DNA of 64,000 nucleotides, from the NCBI GenBank assembly GCA_028456385.1, contig JALNQF010000150.1, forward strand, positions 1 to 64,000, read 5' to 3'. Position numbers and translations under genes: made by a program. Under the pieces are notes generated by a model. The model saw only the letters and a program-made list of their open reading frames with translations, was not told the DNA's origin and did not search any database. This DNA comes from Ophiosphaerella korrae (lineage: Eukaryota; Ascomycota; Dothideomycetes; Pleosporales; Phaeosphaeriaceae). Positions 23,101-37,596 of this stretch are shown piece by piece (position 1 is the first letter of the stretch; the number at the start of each line of letters is the position of its first letter).

Positions 23101-26100
23101 TATATAAATATAAATATATCTAAGTACTCTCTTAGTACTATATTAATTCTTTTTTAGAATACTACTAGTATATTTGTAAGTCTAAATAGTATAACTTGAT
23201 ATTTGTATAGTCTATACTACGTTCTAAATACTATTTTCTATTTATCTCCTTCTTTAATTCTAATCTAATAATAGGCGTTTTAGATATCTAGTTTTGTAAA
23301 GATTTATACTTTCTATAGTCTATTTTATATTTTATCTATTTATAGTAAAAGGTATTAGTTTTTACTTATAATTATATTTATCTTTCTAAAGTCTATATAA
23401 AGTTATTTTTTATCTATCTCCTTTTTATCTACAAATATAAGTCTATATACTACTAAAGATTTAGATTTATATATCTATCTTTTCTTAACTGCGTTTTATA
23501 TAAATACTTGTTTAATCTTAGATTCTTCTTCTATTTTTCTATATACTAGGCTCTATTCTACGTTCTTCTCTTCTTCTAGCTCTATTACTAGATCTTATAG
23601 TTAGTATTCTAGAAGGTAGTTGTCTAGTTTAGTAAGTTGTTTTTCCTACTTCTTATATTCCTCTAGGAACTATCCTTTGTATATAGTTATATTAGCTTTT
23701 AATATCTTTTTCTTAGAGTAGCTAATTTTCTCTATTCTCTAATTAATCCTTAGGTTAGCTAGTTATAACTATAGTATTCCTAGTATTACGTCTTGTTTGT
23801 TATTAATTATTGTTATATCTATAACTATATTTCTAATTTCTAATCCTTCTAGTCTTAATATTAAAGGTACTATTTTAAACCTAATAAGTTCTTAGAGTAG
23901 TTTTCCTTTAATTATACTAAGTTATTAAGGGTATTTTTTTATTATATAACTTATTCCTTAGTTTTCTATAAACGTTTTAGATATAAAGTTCTTTATAGCT
24001 CTACTATTAACTATAATTTATACTTTCTATCTTTAGTATATACTTGTTTTTGTAATATATAAGCCTATTATACCTTATAGTTTTTTTTACTTAAGTCTTT
24101 CTCTAAATTATCTATTCTTCTAGAGCTATTATCTTATTTTATACTTATAGTTCTTATATTTTAGGTATTTATTAAATATATACTTGTACTATAGTTGTAT
24201 TTCTTTAACGTATTCTTTTAATAACTTAGGTCCTACTCTAATTAATATATATTCTTTGTTAGGAATCTAGATTATTTCCTATCCTTTAATTTCTTTCTTT
24301 AGGATTACTCTTATATAGTCTTATCCTCTTTTTAGCTATATATAGTTTTATACTTTCTCTTCTCTATATAAGTAGTAGTGTGTATTTAAATATAATACTT
24401 ATACAGTTTCTAGATATACTAGATATTCTAGATCTATTCTCTCTTTATCTCCTTCTTAGTATCTATCTTTACTAGGTCTTTTTATTACTAAGACGTAGTA
24501 TATTACTAGTACTTATAGTGTATAGGCTTTGTTAATCTATTATATTTTTCTTACAAAGTATTACTACTCTCTCTATATAGGTATTCTTCCTACTATAACT
24601 ATATATTATTCTAGCTATTATTAGAATATTATAAACTTTATTACTCTAGGATTATATTCTTTTTAGTCTTTAAACACTTCTTCTATACTTATAACTAGTA
24701 AGTATTTTTAAATAAATTTCTAATTAGTATTTTATTTTACTATATTTGTTATTATATAGCTATTATAGCTATATATATTTAACTAGGTATACTCTATATC
24801 TTTTATATTAACTTGTCTCTTGTTTTCTTATAGTTCTTTAGAAGAAATAGTAGTAGTCTCTTTATCTAGCGCTAGTCCTTTAGCCTAGATTAATAGGGTC
24901 TAGGGCTCTTCTCCTTCTAGATCTTCTACTAGTAGGTCTATTACGTAAGCTATTTCTTCTAGCTACGCTTTTATTCTACTTTCTTTTATTACTACTACTC
25001 TATACTTCTATAAGAAGTATCTTACTCTCTATTTACTAGAAAAATATATATAGTAGTTATTATTATAATAAAAGGTCTAATAGAGTATTATATATTATAC
25101 CTCCTTACTCCTAGCTACTTTTTCCTAAAGTTTAGCCTATACTTTAAGTACTTCTTTCTTGTTTTTAGTTATCTTTAACTACGTTTCTTTATCTTTCTTA
25201 GGGTCTTTACTTCTATAATCTTTTACAAAGTGTCTTAGTTTCCTATATTTATAATATACTATATCTTTCTTAGACTTTAATTAGTAGTTCTTTACGTAGT
25301 AGCCTAGCTTACTATAGTTAAAGTACATAAAGTCTTTATTCTTCTTTTCTTTTTTATCCTTATTAGTGTTAAGGATTATAAGGTCTCCCTTATTATAGTT
25401 CTAGGTATAACCTCTATACTTATTCTTCTTCTATTTTTAAAGATTATTATTAATCTATATTACCTATTACTTTAAAGCTTCTAGTATTTATAGTTTTTCT
25501 ATATAGATTATCTTATATTAAATTTTTGCGTTTAGTCTCTATTTCAATTGTAATATTAAGGCTAATTTATTCTATTCTATATTTTGTAATAGTTATTTAA
25601 ACTATAATATATATTCTAAAATACTCTTATTTTACGTAAGCTTTTTAAGTCTTTCTTTAGCTTATTAAGTAATATCTATATCTCTAAATACTACTTTTAT
25701 TCGTCTAGTAAAGTATTTATAACTTCTAAAGATAGCTTTAGTTTTATCTTTCTATATTATTAGAGCGTGTATTATATAGTCTATTTAGTAAGGTTTAAAC
25801 TATCTTATTATATCTTCTTTAAAGTGTATCCTAATATATATTACCTTCTTTTCTTCTATATTAAAGTATAGTACTTATATATCTATCTAGAGTTATACTA
25901 AAGCTATAAAAGGTCTTAGTTTCTCCTTTATTCTATTAAATTTCTTAAGTATAAGTATCTTTAGTAGTTTCTTTATTACACTTATCTCTAGGCGTTATAT
26001 AATTAGTTCTATTTAGTTTTATCTTTTAATAATAGCTTTAATCTAGGCCTTATTCTATTTTACGTACTCTTAGAGTTCTTTATTCTAGGTTTCTAAAGCG

Positions 26101-26298
26101 TTAATTACTATTTTTATATCTTTTTTCTTAGAGATTAAGTTATTTATATAGTTTTTAATATCCTTCTATACTATATTATCTAACTTGTAACTACTTATAG
26201 GTGCCTTAGCTACTCTCTTAGTTAAACTTTCTACTATTATATTAGCTAGACTATACGCTACTTATACTTTACTTCTTGTAATAACTAAATTAGTAAAG

Positions 26299-26741
26299 TG
26301 TAATAGGCTACCTATCGTTAACTATAGGTACTTATCTTAAAGGAGTTAGTAGATTAAGAGTTAATAGTAAAAGCTCGTATAGTAATCTATAATAACTGTA
26401 AATAATAGAAGATATTTTATAACTATCTTGTATTAGCGTCCTATAGTTAAAGGGTTAAATTACTAATACTATCCTAATAATGCGTATTACTACTAACTAT
26501 ATACCTATATTTCTTAGCTAACTTTATACTTTGCGTTTACTAAGATCGTAAATTACAAATCTATTACGTGCTTAGCTTCGTACTTTATATTTACTAAGAT
26601 CGCGAATTACGAATCTATTACGTGTCTCTATTGTAGTTAGTTTCCTAATTAAGTTTATTACCCTATAGATTATACGCACTATCGTTATCTAGGGTAGAGC
26701 TAATTAGCTTAAATTAGTTTTCTCTTGTTATAACTATAACA
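26299..26741 (-). repeat. 5' LTR, subfamily 2 (443 bp)
   Basis: It opens tgtaataggctacctatcg and ends ttgttataactataaca. Differences from its partner at 19,703-20,145 are mostly C/T and G/A, as RIP would give. Confidence 0.93.
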
Positions 26742-29700
26742 AACTAGGTAGTAGTTAAAATAAACTTAACTAACTTAATTACTAATAAAGAGACTATATA
26801 ACTATTAATTAATACTATATATATATAGAATAAAATACTATAAAACTATATTAAGTAAAATAAAGCTTAAATTAAAGTACTTATAGTAAGATAGAATTAA
26901 ATAAAATAAATTACCTAGATACTATAATTTAGTATAATAAAGATACTATATAAGAAGTTTAATAAAATAAAAAAGAAACTAAAACTTTTTTTAGTATTAG
27001 TATAACTCTAAATTAATATATAAGTACTTTACTTTAATATAAAAGTAAAATAAGTAGTATATATTAGAATATACTTTAAAGAAGATATAATAAGATAGTT
27101 TAAACTTTACTAGATAGATTTTATATTATATACTCTAGAAATATAAAAAGATTAAATAAAAGCTATCTTTAGAAGTTATAAATACTTTATAATATAAATA
27201 AAAGTATTATTTAAAGTTATAGATATTACTTAATAAGCTAAAAAAAAGTAAGAAAAGCTTTAATAACTTAAAAGTATCTTAGAATATATATTATAGTTTA
27301 AATAACTATTATAAAATATAGAATAAAATAAACTATTTTTAATATTAAAATTTAAATAAAGACTAAAGTTAAATATTTAGTATAAGTTAATCTAGATAGA
27401 AATACTAAAGATACTAGAAGCTCTAAAAAAATAGGTAATATAAGTAGATAATAACTTTTAAGAGTAGAAGATAAAATAAGTATAGAAGATAACTTAGTAA
27501 CTATAATAGTAAAGACTCTATAATCCTTAACGCTAATAAAGATATTAAAAAAAAAGAAAAAACTTTATATACTATAACTATAACAAGATAGGTTACTATA
27601 TAAAAAACTACTAATTAAAGAAAAAAAAATAGTATATTATAAATATAAGAAACTAAGATACTTTATAAAAAACTATAAAAGTAAAAACTCTAAGAAAGAT
27701 AAAGAAACCTAGTTAAAGATAACTAAGAGTAAGAAAGAAGTACTTAAAGTATAGGCTAAGCTATAAGAAAAAGTAGTAGTAACTAGAGAAATATAGTATA
27801 TAATACTTAATTAGACCTTTTATTATAATAATAACTACTATATATACTTTTTTAGTAAGTAGAGAGTAAGATAGTTTCTATAAAAAAATAGATTAGTAGT
27901 AATAAAAGAAAGAACTTAAGTATAGCTTAAAGAAATAAGGTATATAATAGACTTACTAATAGAAGATTTAGAAAGGGAAAAGCCCTAGACTCTATTAATC
28001 TAGGCTAAAGGACTAGTACTAGATAAAGAGACTACTATAGTTACTTCTAAAAAATAGAGAAAAGATAAAAGATAAGTTAATATAAAAAGTATAAAGTATA
28101 CCTAGTTAAAAATATATAGCTATAATAGATATATAATAATAAATATAGTAAAATAAAATAGAGAATAGAAGTTTATTTAAAAATACTTACTAGTTATAAG
28201 TATAAAGAAAGTATATAAAGACTAGAAAGAATATAATCCTAAAGTAGTAAAGTTTATAATATTCTAAAAAAAGATAGTATAATATATAGTTATAGTAAGA
28301 AGAAAACCTATATAAAGAGAGTAGTAATACTTTATAAGAAAAACGTAATAGATTAATAAAGCTTATATACTATATATATTAGTAGTATACTATATTCTAG
28401 TAATAATAAGACCTAGTATAGATAGATACTAAGTATAGAATAATAAATAAATAGATCTAGAATATCTAGTATATTTAGAGATATCCTAGGTATTATATTT
28501 AAATATAAACTATTACTTATATAGAGAATTAAAAGTAAAAAACTATATATAGCAAATATAAAAGAAAGGATATAACTATATAAAGGTAATTTTATAAAAA
28601 GATATTAAAAGTTAAAAAATAATTAAAATACTTAATAAAGAATATATATTAATTAGACTAAGATATAAACTATTAAAAGAATACGTTTAAAAAAGGATAT
28701 AGTACTAGTATATATATAATAAATATCTAAAGTATAAGAACTATAAATATAAAGTAAGATAGTAGCTTTAGAAGAATAGATAATTTAAAGAATAACCTAA
28801 GTAAAAAAAGCTAGAACGTATAATAGGCCTATAAATTATAAAACAAAGTACTTTCTAAAGAAAAAAGGTATAAGTTATAATTAATAGTAAAGCTATAAGA
28901 AACTTTATATCTAAAAAGTTTATAGAAGAATAAAGAATATACTATATAATATAGAAATACTTTTAATAATAAAGTATAATTAAAGGAAAACTATTCTAAA
29001 AACCTATTAGGTTTAAAATAGTACACTCTATACTAAGTCTAAAAGGGTTAGAGATTAAGAATATAGTTATAGATATAATAATAATTAATAATATATAAGT
29101 TATAATATTAGGTATACTATAGTTATAACTAACCTAAAGATTAATTAGAGAATAAAAAGAATTAGCTATCCTAAAAAAGATATAAAAGCTAATATTAGTA
29201 TATATAAAGGAGAATTTCTAGAAGAATAAAAGAAATAAGACAAATAACTTATAAAACCTAATTACTATATTCTAAAATATTAGCTATAGGATTTAGTAAT
29301 AGACTTAGAAGAAAGAATAAACGTAGGATAGAGTCTAGTTTCCTAAAAAACTAAAGAAAAATCTTAGATTAAGTAAGTATTTATTAAAAATATAATAAGG
29401 AAAGGATAAATATAAGAATCTTAATCCTTAGTAGTATATAGACTTATCTTTATAGATAAAAAAAAGATAAAAAATAAATAACTCTATATAGACTTTAGAA
29501 AAATAAATACAATTATAGATAAAAACTAATACTCTATACTATATATAAATAAGATATAAGATAGGCTATAAAAAGCTTAAATCTTTATTAAACTAGATAT
29601 CTAGAACGCCTACTATTAGATTAGACTTAAAAAGAGTAATAAATAGAAAATAGCGTTAAGAACGTAGTATAAACTATTTAAGTATATAGTTATACTCTTT

Positions 29701-32700
29701 AGATTAATAAATATACTAGTAGTATTCTAAGAAAGAATTAATATAGTTTTAAGAAAATAATTAGATATATATATATTTATATATCTAGATAATATCCTTA
29801 TATTGTTAGAAATAGAAGAAGAATATATATAATATATATATAAAGTACTAAAAAAGCTAGAAAAAATAAATTATTTTATAAAATTAGAAAATACAAGTTC
29901 TATATAAAAGAAATAGTCTTCCTTAGATTTAATATAGAACTAGGAAAAATATAGATTAACTCTAATAAATTTAAAGTAATCTAAGAATAGCTAATACTAA
30001 AGAACCTAAAAGAGATATAGTAGTTTTATAAGCTAGTAAACTTTTATAGAAAATTAATAGTAAGATAGTTTAAGTTAATAGAGCTATTAATAAACTTATA
30101 AAAAAAGATATACTATTTAAATAGACTTAAGAATAAAATAAAGTACTTACTAAGATTAAATAAAAGATTATAAAAAACCTAGTTATTAGAATATATAACC
30201 TAGAATTACTAGTAATAGTAAAGATAGATATATTAAACTTAGTTTATAGAATAGTACTAATATAAGAAAACTAAGTAATAAAGTAAGAATACCTAGTTAA
30301 ATACTTTTCTAAGAAAATAAAGCTAGTAGAGCTTAACTACTTAATTTATAATAAAGAAATACTAGTAATCTATAAAGTATTTAAGTAATAGAAAGTATAC
30401 TTATAAGAAGTAAAGTATTAAATAAAAGTCTATATAGACTATAAGAATCTTATAAAATTTATATTAAATAAAGACTTATTATAATATTATATAAGGTAGT
30501 AAGAATACTTATAAATATTAAACCTTAAAATTATATATACTAAAGGTAAAGATAAATAATTTATAGATACTTTAAGTAAAAGACTAGACTTATAAGAAGA
30601 AGTAAATACTACTAGTATAGTTTTAGTTAAGAATAAAATAAGATATTTAGTTTTAAATATACTTAAAATAGCTATAATACTTAAAAGAAAAAGTAGTAAG
30701 TTAAATAAAAAGATTTAAAAAGAAATAAAAAATCTTAAGATCTAAGAAGGACTAGTAAAAGCTTATCGAAGAACGTATATTTTAAATAAGATATATAGAG
30801 AATTTATATAATAATTCTATAAACTACTAGTATATAGATACTAAAGTATTAATAAAATACTAAATAGACTACTATAAGATTATAATATTCTAAAAGTAAG
30901 ATAACTAGTAATAAAAGTACTATAAAACTATATAAAACATTATAGAAATAAGTATAAAAGATATATAGTTTATAGAATACTATAACTAGTTAAAATACTA
31001 AAATAACTTTAGAGAGTTATTATAAAAGACTTTATTACAAAGTTACTAAAGTTAAAAAACTTAATATTAAGAACTAAGTATAATAGAATTCTAATAATAG
31101 TAGATAAGCTTATAAAGTACTTATACTTTAAACTATATAAAGAGAAAAGTAAGATAGAAGTTACTATATACTAAGTCCTAAGAACTATAATTAGCTATTA
31201 TAGTATTCTAGATAGGATTTATATTAAAACTATAGAGAATAATAATAGTATTATTAGGAATTAAATATTAAATATTAATAGTATATTATCTATAGATAGA
31301 TAGATAATTAGAATAAATAAATTAGATAGTAGAGTAATATTTAAGATACTACCTTAATAATAATTAGAATAATTAGGTATAGTTACTACCTATAGTATAG
31401 CTATTATATAATAGTATAAAGAATATAGTAATAAAAGTAGTACTTTTTTTTATAAACTATAGATTTAATACTAATATATACTAGATACTATAATTTAAAG
31501 TATTTTAGTTTCTAAGAAGAGAAAACTTTACTAATATATTAAAAGAAATATATAACTAACTATAATAAGATATAAAATTCTTATAAAATTAAATAGTAAA
31601 GTACTATAATAAAAAATATTAAGAAGAAACTTAATTTAAAGAGAGTAAAAAAGTATAGTTAGTATATAAAAATATAAAAAGTAAAAGATTAAGTTTAAAA
31701 CTAGATTATATTAAGATAAAACTATATAAAGTAAAAAAGAAAGTTATACTAGTTATATTTAAACTAAGACTACTAGATAAAATAAAGATATACCTAATAT
31801 TCTACGTAGTAATACTAGAAAAAGTACTATAAGAAGTAGAACTACTAGTATATAAAGTAGACACGTATAGAGAATAAAAAAACTTAGAAGTTAAAAAGAT
31901 TTTATAATACTAATTCTATAATAGAAGAAACTACTATCTAGTAAAATAGATAAGTATAGATAAAAAAAGGTAACTATAGAAAGATATATAGAAACTAAAA
32001 GATAATCTTAATTACTTTAAGAAATTAGAAGAGTTCTAAAATTAAAATCCTCTAGACTACCTAGTAGTAAATAAAGAAGACCTACGCTACTAGTAGTAAG
32101 TAGAGAGGTGTTAGACGCACCTAATATAGTAGAAACTAGAGTAGCTCTTACTATATCCTTAAAGTCTAGCTTAGATTCTAGAAGAGTAAACTATTTAATA
32201 GACTTCTTATTATTTAAAGCTTTTATCTTATAAAGATAAGATAAATAAGCCTAGTTATTAGATAATTATATCTAATTATTTAGAAGTTAAAACTAATATT
32301 CTTTTAGCGTATAATATAAGAGCTTATAGAGCTTCTTATATTCTTTTTTAGCTTTTATAATTTATAATAATAGTTTTTCTTAAGTATAGTTAATAGCTTT
32401 CTTTATTTTATATAAGTATAGATATATAAATAAGTATCTTTAACTTATTTTCTACTAGTAATATACTAAATAAGTTATAAGATAAATAAGTATTAGCCTA
32501 AATATATACTTTATAAGCTTTACTATTCTTTAAAGAAAGATAAACTAATATAAGGCTTAAAAATATATAATAAGAATAAAGAAATATTATAACATTATAG
32601 TATAATATATAATTAGCTAACTAAAGGTAATTAAAAGTAGACTTAGTAAGTATAGAGATAGAAAATAAAGACCTTAATATTAATAAAAAAACTAAGTTAA

Positions 32701-32752
32701 TAATATTAGCTCTAAGATAAGAAAATAAAAACCTACCTAAAAGAAAGAATAG

Positions 32753-33145
32753 TATTATAAGCGTAATAAGAGAAATTAAAATAGAACTAATTAGTTTTAA
32801 CTTAAGTACTAATAAAGTATAAGATAAGTAAAGTAATAGCTTAAATTAGAGAACTACTTATAATTAGGATATATAAGTAATTTCGTAATCTATTAAGTAT
32901 ATAAATAGAAAATAAGTAAAGATTAATAGATTAGTAAAGGTATATAGTTAGTAACAATATATATTATTAGAATAGTATTAGTAATCTAATCCTTAACTAA
33001 GAGCGATAATACTTAATATTACAAGAATCTTCTATTATTTATAGTCTATTACTTAATTATAATATAAGCTTTTATTATTAACTTCTAATCTACTAGTATA
33101 CTTACTTAGAAGTTACTTATAGTTAATAATAGGTAATCTATTATA
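32753..33145 (+). repeat. 3' LTR, subfamily 3 (393 bp)
   Basis: It begins tattataagcgtaataagag and ends tctattata. It follows the purine-rich tract aaaagaaagaatag (about 32,739-32,752), the expected position of the plus-strand primer. Confidence 0.85.
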
Positions 33146-33719
33146 TAATTATAGAAAAACTATTCTAAAAACTTATAAATTTTAAAATAGTACTTTCTAT
33201 ATTAAACTTAATAGAGTTAAAGATTTAGAACGTAGTTATAGATATAATAATAATAAATAATAAATAAAATATAATCTTCGAAATATAATTGTTATAAATA
33301 ACTAATCTAAGAATAAATTAAAGAATAAAATAAATAAGATACTTTAAGAAAGATATATTAAAAGCTAATTTAACTATTTATAAAAGAAAATTCTAAGATA
33401 AATATAAGAAATAAGAAAAATAGCTTATAAAGCTAAAAGACTACTTTTTAAAATATTAAATATAAAAATTAGTAATAAACTTAAAAGAAAAAAATATAAA
33501 ATAAAGCTTAGTCTATTAAAAAATAGGAAAAAAATTTAAAATTAAGTAAGTATTTTTTAAAAAAGTAATAAAGAAAAGATAGATAATAAATTCTTAATCT
33601 TTAGTAGTATATAGACTAATATTTATAAATAACTTTATATAGACTTTAGAAAATTAAATATAATTATAAGTAAGAACTAATACTTTTTAATATATATAGA
33701 TTAGATATAAAATAAGCTA

Positions 33720-34149
33720 ACGTAGTTTATAAGTAAGTTATACCTATAAGAAAGTTATACCTCTAATTTTACTAAAGAAAATTAATAATCTATAGTTTTA
33801 TATCTCTATAACTACTTAATAGAATTTTCTATAATTTTTACTACTAAGCTACACCGATATAAATATTCTAATTATAAGATTACTAAGGCCTAGCTAATAT
33901 ATTAAAGAAGTTATTAAGAATTTATTAAAATTATATAGACCTTTTAAGCTTTTCCTTAATTACTTCTTTATTATATTAGCTAGAGCATAATAATCTTAGG
34001 ACTAGAATATTTATATAGAGATAGATTAGTAGTAATAATTTTAGAAAATTCTATTAAGTAGTTATAGAGTTATTAAACTCTAGATTATTAATTTTCTTTA
34101 GTAAAATTAGGAGTATAACTTATAAGTATACTTTACTTATAAACTATAT
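33720..34149. mobile_element. Palindromic 430-bp MITE, TA target duplication
   Basis: This segment interrupts the reverse transcriptase of the host Gypsy. Its left arm (33,720-33,917) and right arm (33,956-34,149) are near-perfect inverted copies, leaving a loop of only about 38 bp. The ends are acgtagtttataag and its RIP-altered mirror. TA is present on both sides (33,718-33,719 and 34,150-34,151), and removing the insert restores aagctataaaaagc, the sequence of other copies. There is no coding sequence. TA duplication points to mobilisation by a Tc1/mariner-superfamily transposase, but the ends match neither of the Fot1-like elements nor the long-TIR element seen here. Confidence 0.85.
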
Positions 34150-35768
34150 TATAAAAAGCTAAAATCTTTATAAAATTAGATATTTTAAATACTTACTACT
34201 AGATTAGAATTAAGAAAAGTAATAAATAGAAAATAGTATTCTAAATATAATATAAACTATTTAAATATATAGTAATACTTTTTAGATTAATAAATATACT
34301 AGTAGTATTCTAAAAAAGAATTAATATAGTTATAAGAAATTACTTCGATATATTTATATTTAGATATCTTAATAATATCTTTATAATTTTAGAATTAAAA
34401 GAAGAATATATATAATATATATATATAAGGTATTAAAAAAACTAGTAGAAAATAAACTATTTGTTAAGATAAGAAAATATATATTCTATATAAAAAAAAT
34501 ACTCTTCTTTAGATTTATTATAAAACTAAAAAAATATAAATTATCTAAAGTAAGATTAAATTAATTTTAGAATAGCTAATACTAAAAAGACTTAAAAAAA
34601 GTATAATAGTTTTATAAGCTAGTAAACTTTTATAAAAACATAATAGTAAGATAGTCTAAGTATAAAGAAATACTAACTAAGCTTGTAAAAAATAATATAC
34701 TATTTAAATAGACTTAAGAATAAAATATAGTATTTAACTAATTAAGATAAAAGTTTATAAAGAATCTAGTTATTAGAATATATAACCTATATATACTAGT
34801 AATAGTAAAAATAAACGTATCTAACTTAGTTTATAAAATAGTATTATTATACGAAAACTTAAAAACTAAGTAAAAATACTTAGTAAAATACTTCTCTAAA
34901 AAGATAAAACTAGTATAGCTTAATTACCTAATCTATAATAAAGAAATACTTATAATCTATAATATATTTAAATAATAGAAAGTATATTTATAAAGAGTAA
35001 AATATAAAATAAAAGATTATATAAACTATAAGAATATTATAAAATTTATAATAAGTAAAAAGTTTTTATAATACTTTATAAAAAGTAAAGATAACTAATT
35101 TATAAATACTTTAAGTAAAAGACTAGATTTATAAAAAGAAGTAAATATAACTAGTATAGTTCTAATTTAAAAAAAAAGAATATTTAGTTTTAAATAAACT
35201 TAAAATAGCTATAATACTTAATAAATTAAGTAGTAACTTAAATAAATAAGTTAAGAAAAAGATAGTAAAAACTTCTAAAAAAATAAAAAAGCTAGAAATC
35301 TAAAATAGACTAGTAAAAGCTTATAATAGTATTTATATTCTAAAGAGAATTTAAAGAGAATTTATATAATAATTTTATAAACTACTAGTATATAAATTCT
35401 AAAAAATTAAGAAAAAACTAGATAAGTTTTTAAAAGACTACTATATACTAAAAGTAAAATAACTAGTAATAGAAGTACTATAAGATTATAGAGAATATTA
35501 TAAAAATAATTATAATAGATATATACTATATAAACTACTATAACTAGTAAAAGTACTAGAGTATATCTAAAGAGTTATTATAATAAACTTTATTTTAAAG
35601 ATTTTTAAGTTAAAAGACTTTATATTAGAAATTAAGTATAATAGAATTCTAATAATAGGAAATAAACTAATAAAGTATTTATACTTTAAGCTATTAAAGA
35701 AGAAAAGTAAAATAGAAGTTACTATATTCTAAGTTCTAGAAACTATAATTATCTAATATAGTATTCTA

Positions 35769-37596
35769 TTACTAAAACTAATAAATTACTAGAACTAATA
35801 ACTTTCCTTAGTACTATAAATACTACCTCTTTAGGAGTTAATAATAAACTTTACTTAGTACTCCCTACTACTATAACACTACTATCTAATTTAGAAGTCT
35901 CTTCTTTACTTTCTTAGCACGTTCGTGCGTTATACCCTATCTTCTTATAGTTCCTATAGCGCCGTTAACCTAGCTAAGCCTATTCCTAATTACCTCTACT
36001 ATAAGCCTTTTTCCTTCTCTATATACTTCTTAACCCCTCTATAGCTACCTATATTACTCTTGTTCTATACTCTATTATACTACTATACTAAATTTACTTT
36101 CTTTTGCGCAATTTCTACTAAGTAAGCCTATCTACTTACTTTTTAAGCTCTTTAATATAGGTATCTTAGAGTATATTATAGTATAGTAGTAGTTTAGTAC
36201 CTTTAATAAGCTAGAAGAGGCTAGTATATATAGTTTTAAGAGATTATACAAAGGATTTCTTTATAAGCTTTAACTAAGACCTAAATTTAAGCGTATTACT
36301 TAGAGTCTTTAACTACTATAGTATCTCTAGTAGTAGAGGTCCTAGTAGAGTATAAATACGTATATTAAAGTAATCTAGTACTTACTACGCGTTTAAGGAG
36401 ATAAGTCCTAAAGCTTTAAAGGCTTTCTTGTAGTTCTCCTCTATAAATACATCTAAAAATACGTCTCTAAAGGTAAGAAAGAAGCTTTCCTTATTAATAT
36501 AGAATACGTATTTCTATACTAAGTTCTATATATAATTAGAGTACTTATACTTTAATAGCAAGAAGTATACTATATTAAGTAGTTAGAGGATATACAATAA
36601 ATAAGAGAGTATATAGAAGGTAAGGATTTTGTTTTTAAAGTAATAATCTTTAAAATCCTAGTTAAGGTAGCTCTTATAGCTATCTAAGATAAGTAGCTAG
36701 TATACTTCTACTTAGCGCGTCTTTATATACGCGTTAAAGTGCTTTAACTACTCTAAGCTAAGTAAATTTATTATCTAGCTATTCTTAGAAACTAAGAGCT
36801 TCTAGTCTAGTAGCATACCTATCTCCTTATACTAGGTAGAGATGTAGACGCGCCCTTTATAGATAATAAATAGTAGGATAGTATACTTTACTACGTAGAT
36901 ACCCTAGATTACTATAGCCTACTTGTAATTACTACTCTAAGTAAGCGTAAGTTATTAACACCTCTCTAAGCCTATAACAACCTTTATTAACCTAATTACT
37001 TTTATCTAGAAGCTAGTTTTATTAAAGTTATAGACGTCCTTATCTACTACTTTATACTAGGCCTTAGTATCTTCTATAAGCTTAAACTACAAGCTAATAA
37101 CTTTAAGGTCTTCCTAGAGTATTCTCTAGTAATCCTTTACTTAGTTAAATACTATCTTTAGTTTATCTAAGCGCCTTATAAAGCGTATAGGCTAGTACTT
37201 ACTTATAAGTATTCTATCTTATACTACTAGTAGTTTATTAGCTATATTAGCTACTTCGTAGAGCTAGGGAGTAAATCCTTATTAGTTAAAGTTAAAGATA
37301 TAGTTAATAATTATCTACTCTTTATTAGAAGTAAGTTTCTAGTAGTTAGTAGTTGTAATTACCTTAGTGTAATTCCTTTAAGTTAGTTAGAGAGGTAATA
37401 ATAATTAACGTTAAACGCTTTAGCAGCGCATCGCTAGCTTTAGAATTAGCTTAGAGATAAAGCTTTAAGAGTAAGCTCTACTCTACCTTTATACGTAGGC
37501 GTATTTTTTTATTGTTATTATAATATAATAGTATAGAAGTAGTGTTTATAGTACTAAAGAAAGTTATTAGTTCTAGTAATTTATTAGTTTTAGTAA
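35769..37596 (-). mobile_element. Fot1/pogo DNA transposon, complete (1,828 bp), TA target duplication
   Basis: It is bounded by terminal inverted repeats of about 58 bp (35,769-35,826 and 37,539-37,596) that begin ttactaaaactaataaatt. TA lies at 35,767-35,768 and 37,597-37,598. Removing the element gives gtattcTAgaatac and then integrase sequence colinear with other Gypsy copies. Size, inverted repeats, TA target and the transposase match the Fot1/pogo group. It keeps more CpA, TpG and G+C than the Gypsy it sits in, which suggests fewer RIP cycles. Confidence 0.92.
36000..37480 (-). pseudogene. Fot1/pogo DDE transposase, RIP-inactivated
   Basis: On the minus strand, reading through TAA/TAG, the order is an N-terminal helix-turn-helix (AAKAFNVNY-like motif near 37,380-37,470) and then the DDE domain. 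The catalytic regions are VYNFNKTSFQI near 37,010-37,040, LILDSYKSYL near 36,671-36,705 and ILQLLNIVYF near 36,560-36,595. Compared with the family pattern NxDETGF, LDGHxSH and QPLDV, the first and third aspartates have become asparagine and the second is kept. The tail near 36,090-36,180 is lysine- and glutamine-rich, as in other Fot1 proteins. Many in-frame stops make it non-functional. Confidence 0.87.

Larger units (their letters stand above)
19703..26741 (-). mobile_element. Ty3/Gypsy chromovirus, full length (7,039 bp), aacta target duplication
   Basis: This is the cleanest complete Gypsy copy, because nothing is inserted in it. The LTRs are 19,703-20,145 (3') and 26,299-26,741 (5'), both 443 bp, and aacta flanks it at 19,698-19,702 and 26,742-26,746. 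Removing it rejoins the gag of the host element. On the minus strand the order is gag (about 26,290-24,950, zinc knuckle near 25,200-25,320), protease (about 24,850-23,900), reverse transcriptase and RNase H (about 23,750-22,300), integrase (about 22,260-20,970) and chromodomain (about 20,960-20,800). Integrase after reverse transcriptase places it in Ty3/Gypsy, and the chromodomain makes it a chromovirus. Stops in every frame show that it is dead, with moderate RIP and some CpA/TpG remaining. Confidence 0.94.
19203..33145 (+). mobile_element. Ty3/Gypsy chromovirus, complete, split by a nested Gypsy
   Basis: This is a forward element with 5' LTR (19,203-19,569), start of gag (19,570-19,702), the nested reverse element (19,703-26,741 plus target duplication), the remainder of gag (26,747-27,800), protease, reverse transcriptase (about 29,380-29,900), RNase H, integrase (about 30,740-31,860), chromodomain (about 31,880-32,050) and 3' LTR (32,753-33,145). 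Without the insertion it is 6,899 bp, the usual size here. A deletion of about 22 bp lies in the integrase near 31,215. Its flanks do not agree: ttatt and reverse integrase on the left, taatt and forward protease on the right. So either a rearrangement followed insertion or the two LTRs come from different copies. Confidence 0.85.
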
